Under the pieces are notes generated by a model that was not told where the DNA came from, searched no databases, and saw only the letters and a program-made list of their open reading frames with translations. A stretch of 64,000 bases of DNA from Tragulus kanchil (lineage: Eukaryota; Chordata; Mammalia; Artiodactyla; Tragulidae): NCBI GenBank assembly GCA_022376925.1, contig JAIOJX010000002.1, positions 65,000,001-65,064,000 on the forward strand, read 5' to 3'. The translations under genes were made by a program, and so were the position numbers. This document shows, piece by piece, positions 11,835 to 23,335 of the stretch; positions within the stretch are counted from its first letter, which is position 1, and every line of letters begins with the position of its first letter.

Positions 11835-13757
11835 AGCAGGAAAGAAAAATCTCTATTTACAGTGATTCTTCAGGAACAGCTTAACATGGAAGACAATAAG
11901 TAAATCAGTATCACGAATGCAAGGAATCTCTCTCCCATCCTTCTTTCATGCCTCCTTCACTCTCCGTCTCTCTCTCGACCCCCTCCCCACCACCACTTTC
12001 TCTTTAATCTCACTTTGACACAATATCCATTTCCTGGTATCTGCTATGAGGCAAAAGACTTCTGAGGTAACTTCTGCAATCTTTACTCTTCACCCAAACA
12101 ATCATCACAAAATGACAATTCAGCAACAACAAAAAACCCTAAAATATGGCACAGAGATTTCTAGGGTTTTCTTCTCTCGACCTTAAAACTTCTAGAATCG
12201 CCTTTAATACATTCACCGGAGTCAGTTTGTAACTATTTCCCATAAGAAGCAGGCTTACAGCTTTGGCTGGGTCATGGTCAAGTGGTAAATAATCATAACA
12301 TGATTTGAAAATGTATAGTTTTGTCTAACTCTAAACTACAGTTCTATGTAAGCTTGCCCACAAATGTGTTTCCACTAAATCTTGACAGCCTACACTTAAT
12401 GGTGAGAAACATATAGAAATCCATTTCCCGGACTTTAATGATTTCTTCAAGAGAAGAGTCCTTTAGATTTGAGTTGGACGTAGACCAACAAGTTCATTCA
12501 ACCAGATCAACAAATTCATCCACTCAGCTCTGGATGGAAGTCTCAGATAGGTGTCATTGGACTGGCTGTAAGATTTCATAAGCATTTAAGCTGTATGGCT
12601 TTGTGATTCAAGTTGTGTGGCTTTTAATGAAAACAAAGATCACCATTATTGTCTTCTTTATTATTGAATAACTTCTAAACCAAGAAAAAAACTTCCTCAA
12701 TTTATTTAATCCCTCTCCTGTGCAAGGCTTTAATTGTGTTATATACATGGGGGAAGAGAGCACAACATCAATAGCCATTTCTTCTGCTGACCTGTTCTTT
12801 AATATTAACAAATAGAAAATAATGAACTGTTAGAGCCAGTGTATGAAACCAAGCTTGGAGAAGAGTCAAGGAATATAATAAGGTAGAAGAAGGGGAATGA
12901 GGGGAAGTTGGGAGTGTGAGCAGGAAAGAAAAATCTCTATTTACAGTGATTCTTCAGGAACAGCTTTACATGGAAGACAATAAGTAAATCAGTATCACGA
13001 ATGCAAGGAATCTCTCTCCCATCCTTCTTTCATGCCTCCTTCACTCTCCGTCTCTCTCGACCCCCTCCCCACCACCACTTTCTCTTTAATCTCACTTTGA
13101 CACAATATCCATTTCCTGGTATCTGCTATGAGGCAAAAGACTTCTGAGGTAACTTCTGCAATCTTTACTCTTCACCCAAACAATCATCACAAAATGACAA
13201 TTCAGCAACAACAAAAAACCCTAAAATATGGCACAGAGATTTCTAGGGTTTTCTTCTCTCGACCTTAAAACTTCTAGAATCGCCTTTAATACATTCACCG
13301 GAGTCAGTTTGTAACTATTTCCCATAAGAAGCAGGCTTACAGCTTTGGCTGGGTCATGGTCAAGTGGTAAATAATCATAACATGATTTGAAAATGTATAG
13401 TTTTGTCTAACTCTAAACTACAGTTCTATGTAAGCTTGCCCACAAATGTGTTTCCACTAAATCTTGACAGCCTACACTTAATGGTGAGAAACATATAGAA
13501 ATCCATTTCCCGGACTTTAATGATTTCTTCAAGAGAAGAGTCCTTTAGATTTGAGTTGGACGTAGACCAACAAGTTCATTCAACCAGATCAACAAATTCA
13601 TCCACTCAGCTCTGGATGGAAGTCTCAGATAGGTGTCATTGGACTGGCTGTAAGATTTCATAAGCATTTAAGCTGTATGGCTTTTTGTGATTCAAGTTGT
13701 GTGGCTTTTAATGAAAACAAAAATGATCACCATTATTGTCTTCTATTATTATTGAAT
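11611..13757. repeat. Tandem duplication E, unit about 1085 bp
   Basis: 11611-12695 recurs at 12696-13757. The first 220 bases overlap the end of duplication D, so this part occurs three times (10391, 11611, 12696). Upstream of the second copy, ccaagaaaaaaacttcc (12680-12696) is an error-rich form of ccaagaaagaactt (11597-11610): homology continues past the nominal join with indels. Confidence 0.95.
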
Positions 13758-13886
13758 ACTATCTTTCAGTAATTATGCTCAGCACTTTAAATGTAGTGTT
13801 TCATTCAACCCTAATAGCCACTGTAAGAGTTTATACAATGCTGAGTATTGATTGTTGTTGTTATTACCATCCTCATTTTATAGGTC
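13758..13886 (-). mobile_element. MIR, split by a SINE
   Basis: Antisense MIR: ctcagcactttaaatgtagt, tcattcaaccctaatagcca, ttaccatcctcattttatag. The element appears to resume after the SINE at about 14065-14105 (ataagtagtgagccaagttt, the antisense MIR run aagtggcagagccgggattc in degenerate form). Confidence 0.6.
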
Positions 13887-13892
13887 TTTTTG

Positions 13893-14056
13893 TTGTTTTT
13901 TAGTCATTAAGTCAGGTCAGACTCTTTTGAGCCCTGCCAGGCAAGAACAGTGGGCTGAGTTTACCATTTCCTTCTCCAGGAAACCTTCTAAACCCAGGGA
14001 TTGAACCTGTGTCTCCTGCATTGGCAGGTGGATCACTGAGCCACCAGGGAAGTCTT
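13893..14056 (-). mobile_element. Bov-A/Bov-tA-type SINE inserted in MIR
   Basis: Antisense: agtcattaagtcaggtcaga, accatttccttctccaggaa, gggattgaacctgtgtctcc, and ccaccagggaagtc at the tRNA-like end. Flanking tataggtctttt and gtcttttgtataggt are partly repeated, but I cannot define a clean target-site duplication. Confidence 0.8.
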
Positions 14057-14109
14057 TTGTATAGGTATTATGAACAGCTCATAAGTAGTGAGCCAAGTTT
14101 CAAATCAAG

Positions 14110-14925
14110 GTATGCTTATTCAATAGGCCATGAAGTGTTACATCCTGAATGTGATGGGCTGGAGCATTTGGGGAAGGTTGCTTTATCAAATTTATTTTTG
14201 TTAACAGTAACTCAAATGTTTAAGACTGATGATAGAGTCCAGTATGCACTGAACTGTTTTAATAGAAGGACTTTTGCTAAGCTCACCAAGACACTTAGTA
14301 TATCACTCTGTTTTACTTTCTTTACGGCACTTCTCCAGTTTGAATGTGAACTGAAGGGAGAAAGGATTTCATTTCTTTTTTTAAAAAACTGCTGTTTCAA
14401 GACTATCTTAAAAGACTGACTGACCCGTGGAACATGCTCAATGAATAGCCTTTGAATACTGATGCTACATATTGAATTTCAGCCATAAAAATAAGCTCTG
14501 CATCAGATACCCATATGAAATGAAAATCAGGCCATGGTCCCATGGATAAAGTAATCTGTTTTCCAAGTTCTTTCATTTTTACATTCATCTGTATGTGTGT
14601 GGGCATTAGTATATACATGTCTGTGTGAGTGTTTGTGTATAGGGGAACACTCAGAGTATTTTCTCCAGCCTTAGGAGCATGGAGTCTGAAAATGTGCCAT
14701 AGACAAATATTTAAAGCCCCAATTGCCTTTGAAAGTTATTGAAAAGGACAACATATGAAAGTATCTAAAAATATGAGCTGAGACTGTAAGTCAAGGTTAA
14801 AATCTCTATAAAAGTCTAATTTTCTAATTATTTATATTTCCTTTACATTTCTTACGCAATTATTAACATGTCCTTTCCCTTGATTACAATGTTAAGATGC
14901 TTTGTTTCATTTTATACCACATTTT
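14110..14925. other. No recognised feature
   Basis: AT-rich. A 136-codon frame (14009-14419) begins inside the SINE, runs through the MIR tail and has no conserved domain. It is a chance frame. Confidence 0.5.
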
Positions 14926-15022
14926 ACTAGCTAGATCTTTCATTTGAATATTGAATAGAAGCAGTAACAGCTAGAATCTTTGTTCTGTTTTTGATTGTAA
15001 AGTGAATGCTTCAAAATAAATT
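14926..15022 (-). mobile_element. L1 ORF2 remnant, antisense (part 1)
   Basis: gaatattgaatagaagcagt and tagaatctttgttctgtttt resemble the antisense of the L1 reverse transcriptase region. The matching continuation occurs at 16050-16110 and 16406-16790, so one old L1 seems to be split by about 1 kb of later DNA including a Bov-tA and a CHR SINE. Confidence 0.45.
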
Positions 15023-15186
15023 ACAACAATTGTATATTCTTGTTAGATTTACATCAGTAATTGTGCCAGTTATCAACTTACTTCTTTTTGGCTCTAAGGA
15101 TCTACTTTATTGCCTGCTCTTTGAAAATGGAGACAGGCCCTTTAAATATTTTTTCTTTCACAGCTGGCTTTTCATTCAACTTGGTC

Positions 15187-15402
15187 TTCCTAGGTTGCTC
15201 AGCGGTAAATAATACGCTTGCCAATGCAGGAGATGCAGGACACATGGGTTCAATCCCTGGGTTGGGAAGATCCCCAGGAGCAGGAAATGGCAACCTATTC
15301 CAGTAGTCTTGCCTGGAACACCCCACGGGCAGAAGAACCTGGCAGGCTATAGTCCATGGGGTCACAGAGTGGGACGCGGCTGGGCGACTGAGCACGCACT
15401 CA
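15187..15402 (+). mobile_element. Bov-tA SINE
   Basis: Sense: ggttgctcagcggtaaataa, gccaatgcaggagatgcagg, B-box region gggttcaatccc at 15246, ccaggagcaggaaatggcaa, and 3' end gtcacagagtgggacgcggc then gggcgactgagcacgcac. Nearly full length. Confidence 0.9.
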
Positions 15403-16045
15403 TGAGGCTACACTTAGACAGTAGGGGGCAGTAGGGAGACAGTGTGTTCACTGGGCATGCTCCTGCAGACCACAGGGATTCTCCAGTTCCTACTTTCTAA
15501 GTTGCTTTTACAGAATAAGCAACTTCTCCAACTTCAGGCTCCCATGGCACCTGCAGCTTCCCTGATGTCTGGCTCCTGCAGCACTAGGCTCCAGCAGTGC
15601 ATGGAGGTCCATGGCAACTCGTGGATAGCACATCTTCCCGTGCCATCCCCTTGCAGTCTTTCATTGCATAGTTCCTCCAATAACATACCTTTCCATGAAT
15701 GACTCTCTCCACAATCCTAGAGTAGATTTTTGGGCACTTTCTAGAGGGTAGATTTTCTAGCAAATTCCATGGTATGGAATTTGGTTACAGTAGAGTAACT
15801 TCTCTACCCTCCTTCTCTCTAAGGGAGTCAGGATATTTACTAAGAGAAGAGGAAGGGCAGGGTCCTCCTTGAGCACTGTATCCCACCCCTAGGGGTAGTG
15901 CTGTCTCTTAGTTTTGCCATATTCTTTAGCATTCTCTTTATTTTTAATGAGCCAATCCCTCACATATTCCAATTGCTTATGACAGTTAAAAACTATTTAA
16001 GATTTTCCTGTTCCTGTTCGCACTGCTGTGTTGTTTTTGTCTCTT
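15403..16045. other. No recognised feature
   Basis: Mixed DNA, including a locally GC-richer stretch (15540-15660) with a frame of 86 codons (15442-15702) that lacks any domain I recognise. Confidence 0.45.
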
Positions 16046-16049
16046 GACT

Positions 16050-16790
16050 GGACTGATTCGCCAGGTAAAGTGATTTCCTTCTATATTGATTTTACTGAAA
16101 AAAAAATATTTTTTTGGCGGGGGGGGCGGTGGGGAGGAGGGATGGGCCGCTTCTATTGGTTTTTCATTTGTCTATTTTTCATCCATCTTTGTTCCTTGGC
16201 CCATGTGGGCCTCCCATCACGGTGGCCTCTGTTGTCGCAGAGCGCCGGCTCTGAGCGCATGTGCTCCAGAGCTCCAGCTCGGTAATTGGACACATCGGTC
16301 CAGCTGCTCCAGGGCACGTGGGATCTTCCCAGGCCAGGGATCGAACCGGCGCCCCTTGCACTGCAAGGCAGTGTCCCTACCCACTGGACCACCAGGGAAG
16401 CCCTGAAAATTTTTATTATAAACTTTCTGAATGGGCACTGGATATGATTAAAGGCCTTTTTCTGCACTAATTGAGATAACAATGAGTCTTTTTTAAGATT
16501 TGATAATATCATGATATATATTAATTTTTGAAAAATATGAAACCATTCTTTCACTCTTGGGATACATCCAATATGGTAATGATTTTGAATGCCCTATTAT
16601 TTTTTTTATTTTTCCAATATTTACTTAGGACTTTTCTGTGTATGCATAATACACACAAGTTTGAACTATAATCTACCTGCTTTGTTTGTCCTTATCTGGT
16701 ATTAGTTTTAACCTTACACAAACCTTATGAAACATTTTGGAAAGAGACAGCCTGTCTATCATGTCAATTCCTTTTGTTTCTGGTCTTCTT
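16050..16790 (-). mobile_element. L1 ORF2 remnant, antisense (part 2), split by SINE
   Basis: On both sides of a CHR SINE: ccttctatattgattttact before it; aaggcctttttctgcactaa, aaccattctttcactcttgg and tccttatctggtattagttt after it. These follow in the order expected of antisense L1 reverse transcriptase. Heavily decayed with no usable frame. Confidence 0.6.
16115..16405 (-). mobile_element. CHR-type SINE inserted in L1
   Basis: Antisense CHR-2-like SINE after a G-rich run (16117-16140), with gtgggcctcccatcacggtg, B-box complement gggatcgaacc at 16337, and ggaccaccagggaagccc. A short tgaaaa-rich repeat at 16096 and 16403 may be the target-site duplication. The frames of up to 133 codons here are SINE frames. 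Confidence 0.88.
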
Positions 16791-17432
16791 TTGTTTGTCT
16801 CTGAGCATCTACTAGAGAATCTCTTTTCATTCTCTTTGCCTTTTCCTTATCTCTTTATCATCTTTAATTTGGACCATTAATAGAGGCTCCCTCCCTTATC
16901 CAAGTTGCTTCTTCCCTAACCCATGCTGCCAGCGAAGTTATCAGTCTCAAAAGGTCGCCTGTCTTCTTAAGGAATAATATTCCTGAAGACTTATCAAAGC
17001 AAATATATGCAAGTCACAGAGGGAATTATGCATTACAAGAAAAACTCTCTTTCTGGAAGGCTAAAATTGACCCCAAATTCCTAATTGCAGCTTACCTTTT
17101 AGCACAGACTCTTAATATGTCATACAGGGTTTTTTTTTGCTTTGTTCTTTTCTCTCCTAATTACTCATGTAGCCATCAGATTTAGGTCCAATGAGTCTCT
17201 AATGATTCCCATCTTTATCTCAAGTTTATTAAGTTCATGGGTTCTTTGCTTGTTATCACTAATGTCAGCACTTTGGGGTAGAGGTAGCAATGTTTTTCAA
17301 ACAAGAGTAAAATGTAATGAAACATACTATTTGAAAAATTTCCATGCTAAGAAATTGTAAATTATAAAGCAAGTCCTACTGCCAAAAAAAAAAAAAGGTA
17401 ATTTGAAGAATGGGGGTATAACCACGTATATT
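16791..17432. other. No recognised feature
   Basis: AT-rich DNA with a short A13 tract at 17383-17395. No domain in the 72-codon frame at 17142-17360. Confidence 0.45.
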
Positions 17433-17439
17433 TAGTTCC

Positions 17440-17768
17440 TTGGACTGGCAGAAGATCAAACCAGTCAGTCCTAAAGGAAATCAACCCTGAATATTCATTG
17501 GAAGGAATGATGCTGAAGCTGAACCCCCAGTACTTTGGCTACCTGATGCTAAGAGACAACTCACTGGAAAAGAGCCTGATGTGGGGAAAAATAGAAGGTA
17601 AAAGGAAAAGGAGATGACAGAGGAAGAGAAGGTTGGACAACATCACTGAGTCAATGGACATGAATTTGAGCAGGCTCCAGGAGATGCTGAAGGACAGGGA
17701 AGCCTGGCATTCGGCAGTGCATGGGGTCGCAAAGAGTCAGATGTGAATGAGCCACTGAACTGAACTGA
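17440..17768 (+). mobile_element. BovB LINE 3' end
   Basis: Sense BovB C-terminus and 3' end: gatcaaaccagtcagtccta, ccctgaatattcattggaag, tactttggctacctgatgct, atggacatgaatttgagcag, ending in ggtcgcaaagagtcagatgt and gaactgaactgaa. 5'-truncated. Indels break the reading frame. Confidence 0.92.
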
Positions 17769-18346
17769 AAAGGCAATTTTAGGGCTCCCAACATAATGGC
17801 TGAAAGTAAATTGTTTGAAAATATTAAGATGGTCAAAGGCTCTTTTGCAAAAACTTTTGGGGGTTTCCCATTCTCCCTAAAAGTAAATCCACATTTCCGA
17901 GCACACCACTCTGTATCATCTGCAATCCCTGCTGACATTTCAAGCTGGAGTTGTCACTCTTCTCTTACTCCCATCTCCCTGCGTACCACTCATCATTCTC
18001 AAGTGTGCTTGGTTTGCAAGCCTGTTTCTTCAGTCTAACTTCACCATCTGACCTCTTCTTTCTAATCACTCTAATTTTTCTAAGTCTTTGGAAACACTAA
18101 CTCCAACTTATGTCCTCTCCCTTCTTTAAGCCTCTCCAGAACAAATTAATTTTCCCTCTGTGTGCCTATATTACTTTGTTTCTTGACATGGTCTTTTCTA
18201 ATGGGAGATAACTTTATCAGTTTGAGGTACAGTGTAAATCACATCTTTTAAACTTTTAGTTAAATAGCTTGAGTCGTCATTTAACTTCTCCCACTAAGTT
18301 ATTCATATTCCCAGAGTCTACATGATAGGACCAGCCTGAGAACAAT
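17769..18346. other. No recognised feature
   Basis: C/T-rich old DNA. Small frames (17796-18038) without a domain. Confidence 0.45.
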
Positions 18347-18540
18347 AGAAGTTCTAACAACCATTGGCAGTTATGGAGTACTTACAATGTGCATTATGTG
18401 TACATCAATTCATTTGACTATGAGAACAACTCAACAAGTAGATCTTATGATAATATCTACTTAGTACAGCAAGATGTTGAAGTAGAGAAAGGATAAGAAA
18501 CTTACTCAAGTTCACACAGTTGGCCTCTATGGCCTAGGTG
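18347..18540 (-). mobile_element. MIR
   Basis: Antisense MIR in order: ttatggagtacttacaatgt, tcaattcatttgactatgag, gtagatcttatgataatatc, aagtagagaaaggataagaa, cttactcaagttcacacagt. Degenerate but collinear with the family. Confidence 0.7.
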
Positions 18541-19111
18541 CATCCTTCTCAGCCCTATGGAGAAAAATGGTACAGGCAAAAAATGAAGAAACTCGTTTTG
18601 TGACTGAAAACCACAGTGGCACATGCAGCTTTGAGGGTTAGGTGAGATGTCACAGAGTAATAGCAAGACTGTCTTCTCACTTCTGAGTGAATCACTTCCT
18701 GGCTTCAGTGCAGGGGGGATTCAGGGGAAGGCAGTGGTTCAGATAACCAGAGGGGTTTGGGCAGCAAATACCATGTGGGAATCACTGGAAGTCAACATTC
18801 TCAGCTCAGGTGCTGGCTTTCTCATGAGGGACACAAACAACACGGGCACAGGCAAAGCTTCAGGTTCAAAGGATACTGATGAGGAAAGCATTGGGGTGTT
18901 GAAAATTGTTGGGGAGATCTCCCTGGAAATGTCAAGAAGTAACCAGGCGAGACTTGGAGAAACTAAGTCCTTCTATTATGAGGGACTGGGCAGGAGACAC
19001 CGAAATCTATATTGTTATGATTAACAAGACGCCACAGTGCTTATGGGTTTGTGAAATATAGAATCATTTTAAATGCAGAGATAATCTATTATCTACAGTT
19101 AGCAATCAAGA

Positions 19112-19265
19112 TATACATTCTTATTTGTACTTTGGATGTCTAAAAAAACTGAACTTCAGATAAACAAGTACTGTACTCAAGATTAGGATTCTTGTAAGCA
19201 GCAGTGCTGGGGTTCAAACCTCAAAATTTCTGCCTCCAAAGCTCACATTCTCTCCACTGTGGCAC
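19112..19265 (-). mobile_element. MIR
   Basis: Antisense MIR: ttcagataaacaagtactgt, gcagtgctggggttcaaacc, gctcacattctctccactgt. Duplicate at 20282-20434. Confidence 0.6.
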
Positions 19266-19744
19266 ACAGCATTTCTGCAGCGATCAAAACAAAACAAAAC
19301 AAAATACTGTTGTGTCTTCGGTTTGACACACACAAGCAAAGCGTTCCTTTCTGAGTACTTGGCATTTCTCATGACCTAGAAATTAGAATTTATTGAGATT
19401 TTCATAAAATGAAGTCCCCAGTGAAGAGTTTTGTCCTCACCCAAGTTAGATAAACCTCAGAATGCTGCTACAATCGGATGAGTCTCAATGTGGTTTCCTT
19501 GAGAAAGTGTGAGTGCAGACGGAGCTATCACTTTGAATGTGTGGATAAGTGCGTTTGGAGACCACAGCCTTCACTTTCACCTCATACGGTAGACACATGG
19601 GGCAGGACCCTCCATTTTCCACAGCACACAGTCTGGCCTCATACAAGTATATTTTACAAGAAAATGTTTGTTTACAACAAAATGTGTGTTCCCAAGACAT
19701 GATATTCCTTTAAAAAAATCATATTATCTTTTTTAAAAAAACAT

Positions 19745-19943
19745 TTCCCTTCATTTATTTATTGATTTTAATTAGAGGATGATTGCTTTACAATGTTGTG
19801 TGAGTTTCTGTTGTCCAGCAAAGTGAATCCACTCAAGTATATGCATATACCCTCCATCTGGGACCTCCATCCCATCTCTCCATTCCACTCCTCCATGTTA
19901 TCACAGAGTACCAGGATGAGTCCTCTGTGCTACAGCAGCTTAC
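19745..19943 (-). mobile_element. L1 3' UTR, ruminant type, cut by duplication join
   Basis: Antisense: ttaattagaggatgattgct, tacaatgttgtgtgagtttc, accctccatctgggacctcc, gttatcacagagtaccagga. This is the common 3' end of ruminant L1. The intact second copy continues further to the right. Confidence 0.75.
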
Positions 19944-20912
19944 TATGGGAATCACTGGAAGTCAACATTCTCAGCTCAGGTGCTGGCTTTCTCATGAGGG
20001 ACACAAACAACACGGGCACAGGCAAAGCTTCAGGTTCAAAGGATACTGATGAGGAAAGCATTGGGGTGTTGAAAATTGTTGGGGAGATCTCCCTGGAAAT
20101 GTCAAGAAATAACCAGGCGAGACTTGGAGAAACTAAGTCCTTCTATTATGAGGGACTGGGCAGGAGACACCGAAATCTATATTGTTATGATTAACAAGAC
20201 GCCACAGTGCTTATGGGTTTGTGAAATATAGAATCATTTTAAATGCAGAGATAATCTATTATCTACAGTTAGCAATCAAGATATACATTCTTATTTGTAC
20301 TTTGGATGTCTAAAAAAACTGAACTTCAGATAAACAAGTACTGTACTCAAGATTAGGATTCTTGTAAGCAGCAGTGCTGGGGTTCAAACCTCAAAATTTC
20401 TGCCTCCAAAGCTCACATTCTCTCCACTGTGGCACACAGCATTTCTGCAGCGATCAAAACAAAACAAAACAAAATACTGTTGTGTCTTGGTTTGACACAC
20501 ACAAGCAAAGCGTTCCTTTCTGAGTACTTGGCATTTCTCATGACCTAGAAATTAGAATTTATTGAGATTTTCATAAAATGAAGTCCCCAGTGAAGAGTTT
20601 TGTCCTCACCCAAGTTAGATAAACCTCAGAATGCTGCTACAATCGGATGAGTCTCAATGTGGTTTCCTTGAGAAAGTGTGAGTGCAGACGGAGCTATCAC
20701 TTTGAATGTGTGGATAAGTGCGTTTGGAGACCACAGCCTTCACTTTCACCTCATACGGTAGACACATGGGGCAGGACCCTCCATTTTCCACAGCACACAG
20801 TCTGGCCTCATACAAGTATATTTTACAAGAAAATGTTTGTTTACAACAAAATGTGTGTTCCCAAGACATGATATTCCTTTAAAAAAATCATATTATCTTT
20901 TTTAAAAAAACA

Positions 20913-21235
20913 TTTCCCTTCATTTATTTATTGATTTTAATTAGAGGATGATTGCTTTACAATGTTGTGTGAGTTTCTGTTGTCCAGCAAAGTGAATCCA
21001 CTCAAGTATATGCATATACCCTCCATCTGGGACCTCCATCCCATCTCTCCATTCCACTCCTCCATGTTATCACAGAGTACCAGGATGAGTCCTCTGTGCT
21101 ACACAGCAGCTTCTCACTAGCCATCTAGTTTACAGATGGTAGTGAGTTATGTCACGCCTGCTCTCTCCATTTGTCCCACCCTCTCCTTTCCCAGCTGTGT
21201 CCACATGTCCATTCTCTACATGCACATGTATCTTT
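20913..21235 (-). mobile_element. L1 3' UTR, ruminant type, longer copy
   Basis: Same element as at 19745, continuing through cttctcactagccatctagt, tttgtcccaccctctccttt and tgtccattctctacatgcac before ending. It shows that the right flank of duplication F is the native one. Confidence 0.78.
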
Positions 21236-21776
21236 TTAAGAAAGAAAAATTTAAGAAATTTTCTGAACCTCTTCCTTTAGTAAAAGAAAAGAAAATGAAA
21301 TTCTGTCTCAAAAGTAGAAATGAGAGTGTCGTAACATCATCAACTGAAATATAACCCAATCAGGAGATTCTGAATTAAATTAGATTAAGTTCATATGAAG
21401 TTTCTGAGGAAACTGTAAATCTGATTTTTGTCATAGCAAATGTGATTGTGATACTATAATTCAGAAGAAATTTCAGTTCATTTCAAAGAAGGGGGAACGC
21501 CATTGCTTACCATCAAAGTTTCACTGAGAACCTTCGTTCATTTGTTTTCTGATCATATGTATATCAGAGAAGCATATCTGACTCCTTAGGACACCTTGTC
21601 TGAGTGGGTGAATGTGTCCCAGGTGGGCTACGTCAGTCTGTACGTACTATTTCTCTCTCAGCTTATCTGAATCGATTGGGTCAAGTTGGCAAAGTGATGC
21701 CATCTTCCCTTCCTTGTACCTAATTCTGACTGGCTAAGAATTAGCTAAATTTCAGAAAGTACAGTCTCCTCTGCTA
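21236..21776. other. No recognised feature
   Basis: Unique-looking AT-rich DNA without a domain-bearing frame. Confidence 0.5.
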
Positions 21777-22279
21777 AGATGTTTGCTCCTTGGAAGAAAA
21801 GCTATGACAAACCTAGACAACATATTAGAAGACAGAGACATCACTTTCTGACAAAACTCCACATAGTCAAAGGTATGGTTTTCCCAGCAGTCATGTATGT
21901 GAAAGTTGGACCATAAAAAAGACTGAGCACCAAAGAATTGATGCCTTTGAACTGTGGTGTTGGAGAAGGTTCTTGAGAGTCCCATGGACTGCAAGGAGAT
22001 CAAACCATTCAACCCTGAATATTCATTGGAAGAACTGAGACTGAAGCTGAAGCACCAATACTTTGGCCACCTAAGGCAAAGAGGCAACTCATTGGAAAAG
22101 ACCCTGATGCTGAGAAAAATAGAAGGCCGAAGGACACAGGGACAGGAGAGGATGATGGCATCACTGAGTCAAAGGACTTGAGTTTGAGCAAGCTCTGGGA
22201 GACGGTAAAGGACAGGGCGTGCTGCAGTCCACAGGGGAGCAAAGAGCTGGACAGAACTGAGCAACTGAACTGAACTGCT
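21777..22279 (+). mobile_element. BovB LINE 3' part
   Basis: Sense BovB: gaagaaaagctatgacaaac, gtcatgtatgtgaaagttgg, attgatgcctttgaactgtg, ggagatcaaaccattcaacc, aaccctgatgctgagaaaaa-like run, and terminal gagcaactgaactgaactgc. 5'-truncated at the end of the RT domain; frame disrupted. Confidence 0.93.
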
Positions 22280-22928
22280 ACACAAATAGAATTTTTGCTG
22301 AAATGCACAAATGTAACCGATTTATATTTATGTGTATATAAATGTGTATTTTAAAAAATTGTATTTAGAAGCAGGAAAGGAGAAAATGAGTATGTCTGGG
22401 AATTAGTCCCTTACAGTTATGCAAAAGTTCCCAAAGTAACTGCCTGAAGGAAAATCAAGAATACATCTTGCCAAGAATATTTCCCTCTAGTACTAAATAT
22501 TTTAATCCCAATAAATTCTGTGTGTCTCAGAAAATGTGTCCATTCTTTTCTAACATATTTAATTTGCTGGTGTTCATGACTGTCTACAATTTTAATTTGA
22601 ATCAAAGTGTGAAATGGTACATCAGTTCCAAAAATGGAAAGAAAGGCACTTTGAATTTTGTACCCAGTTAGAATTTTAAAAAGGGTGTTTTTTTTGAATA
22701 TTTGAGGTTTTTCTTCCTCTTTTAACAATTATGAATAAACTACTGTTCTTATACAATGCAGATGATTAAAAGATAAAACTTGGAAGTAAGTTCAGTAATG
22801 GAATAATAAAAACGCATGAGGGTTGTACTGATGCTATGTGAGGTATTCCACTGAAATGATTGTTGCTTCTGAGAAAATGAGGTCCCACTGCTTTTGAGGC
22901 TGGTGTGTGACTGGCTGCTGAAAACTTA
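22280..22928. other. No recognised feature
   Basis: AT-rich. The frames of 67 and 103 codons (22468-22671 and 22417-22728) overlap on opposite strands and have no domain. Confidence 0.5.
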
Positions 22929-23142
22929 GCAGACTTCTTGGGTGGCTCAGACTGTAAAGAATCCACCTGCAGTGCAGGAGACCCGGGTTCTATCCCTGGG
23001 TCTGGAAGATCCCCTGGAGAAGGAAATGGCAACCTACTCCAGTATTCTTGCCTAGAGGATCCCATGGCCAGAGGAGCAGGCTACAGTCCGTGGAGTCACA
23101 AAGAGTTGGATACAACTGAGACACTAAGAGTGACTAACACTT
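22929..23142 (+). mobile_element. Bov-tA SINE
   Basis: Sense, full length: cttgggtggctcagactgta, gcaggagacccgggttctat (B box at 22987), ggagaaggaaatggcaacct, ccagtattcttgcctagagg, and 3' end gtcacaaagagttggataca then actgagacactaagagtgac. Confidence 0.93.
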
Positions 23143-23335
23143 TAGAATATCTTAAAAGGGACAATCTGTTGAAACAAATCTCCAAAGTCAGCACAAGAAT
23201 CTGAAAACCCTGCAAATGAAAGCCTGCTCTGTCTGCTTCACTGGCAATGAGATACCCCAGACTTCTCCCACTCCAGCACCCACCCATCCCCAACCATCTC
23301 CAGATGGTCATACTCTTTATGTGTTTCTAAAAGCA
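23143..23335. other. No recognised feature
   Basis: Short C-rich single-copy stretch, no repeat or gene recognised. Confidence 0.4.

Larger units (their letters stand above)
18775..21112. repeat. Tandem duplication F, unit about 1170 bp
   Basis: 18775-19944 recurs at 19945-21112, starting at tgggaatcactggaagtcaa. The join is inside an L1 3' UTR (tacagcagct then tactatggga). The right copy reads acacagcagcttctcactag, so the left copy lost a ca and the end. Internal differences are few: aagtaacc/aaataacc (18938/20108), ttcggttt/ttggttt (19317/20487). Confidence 0.95.
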
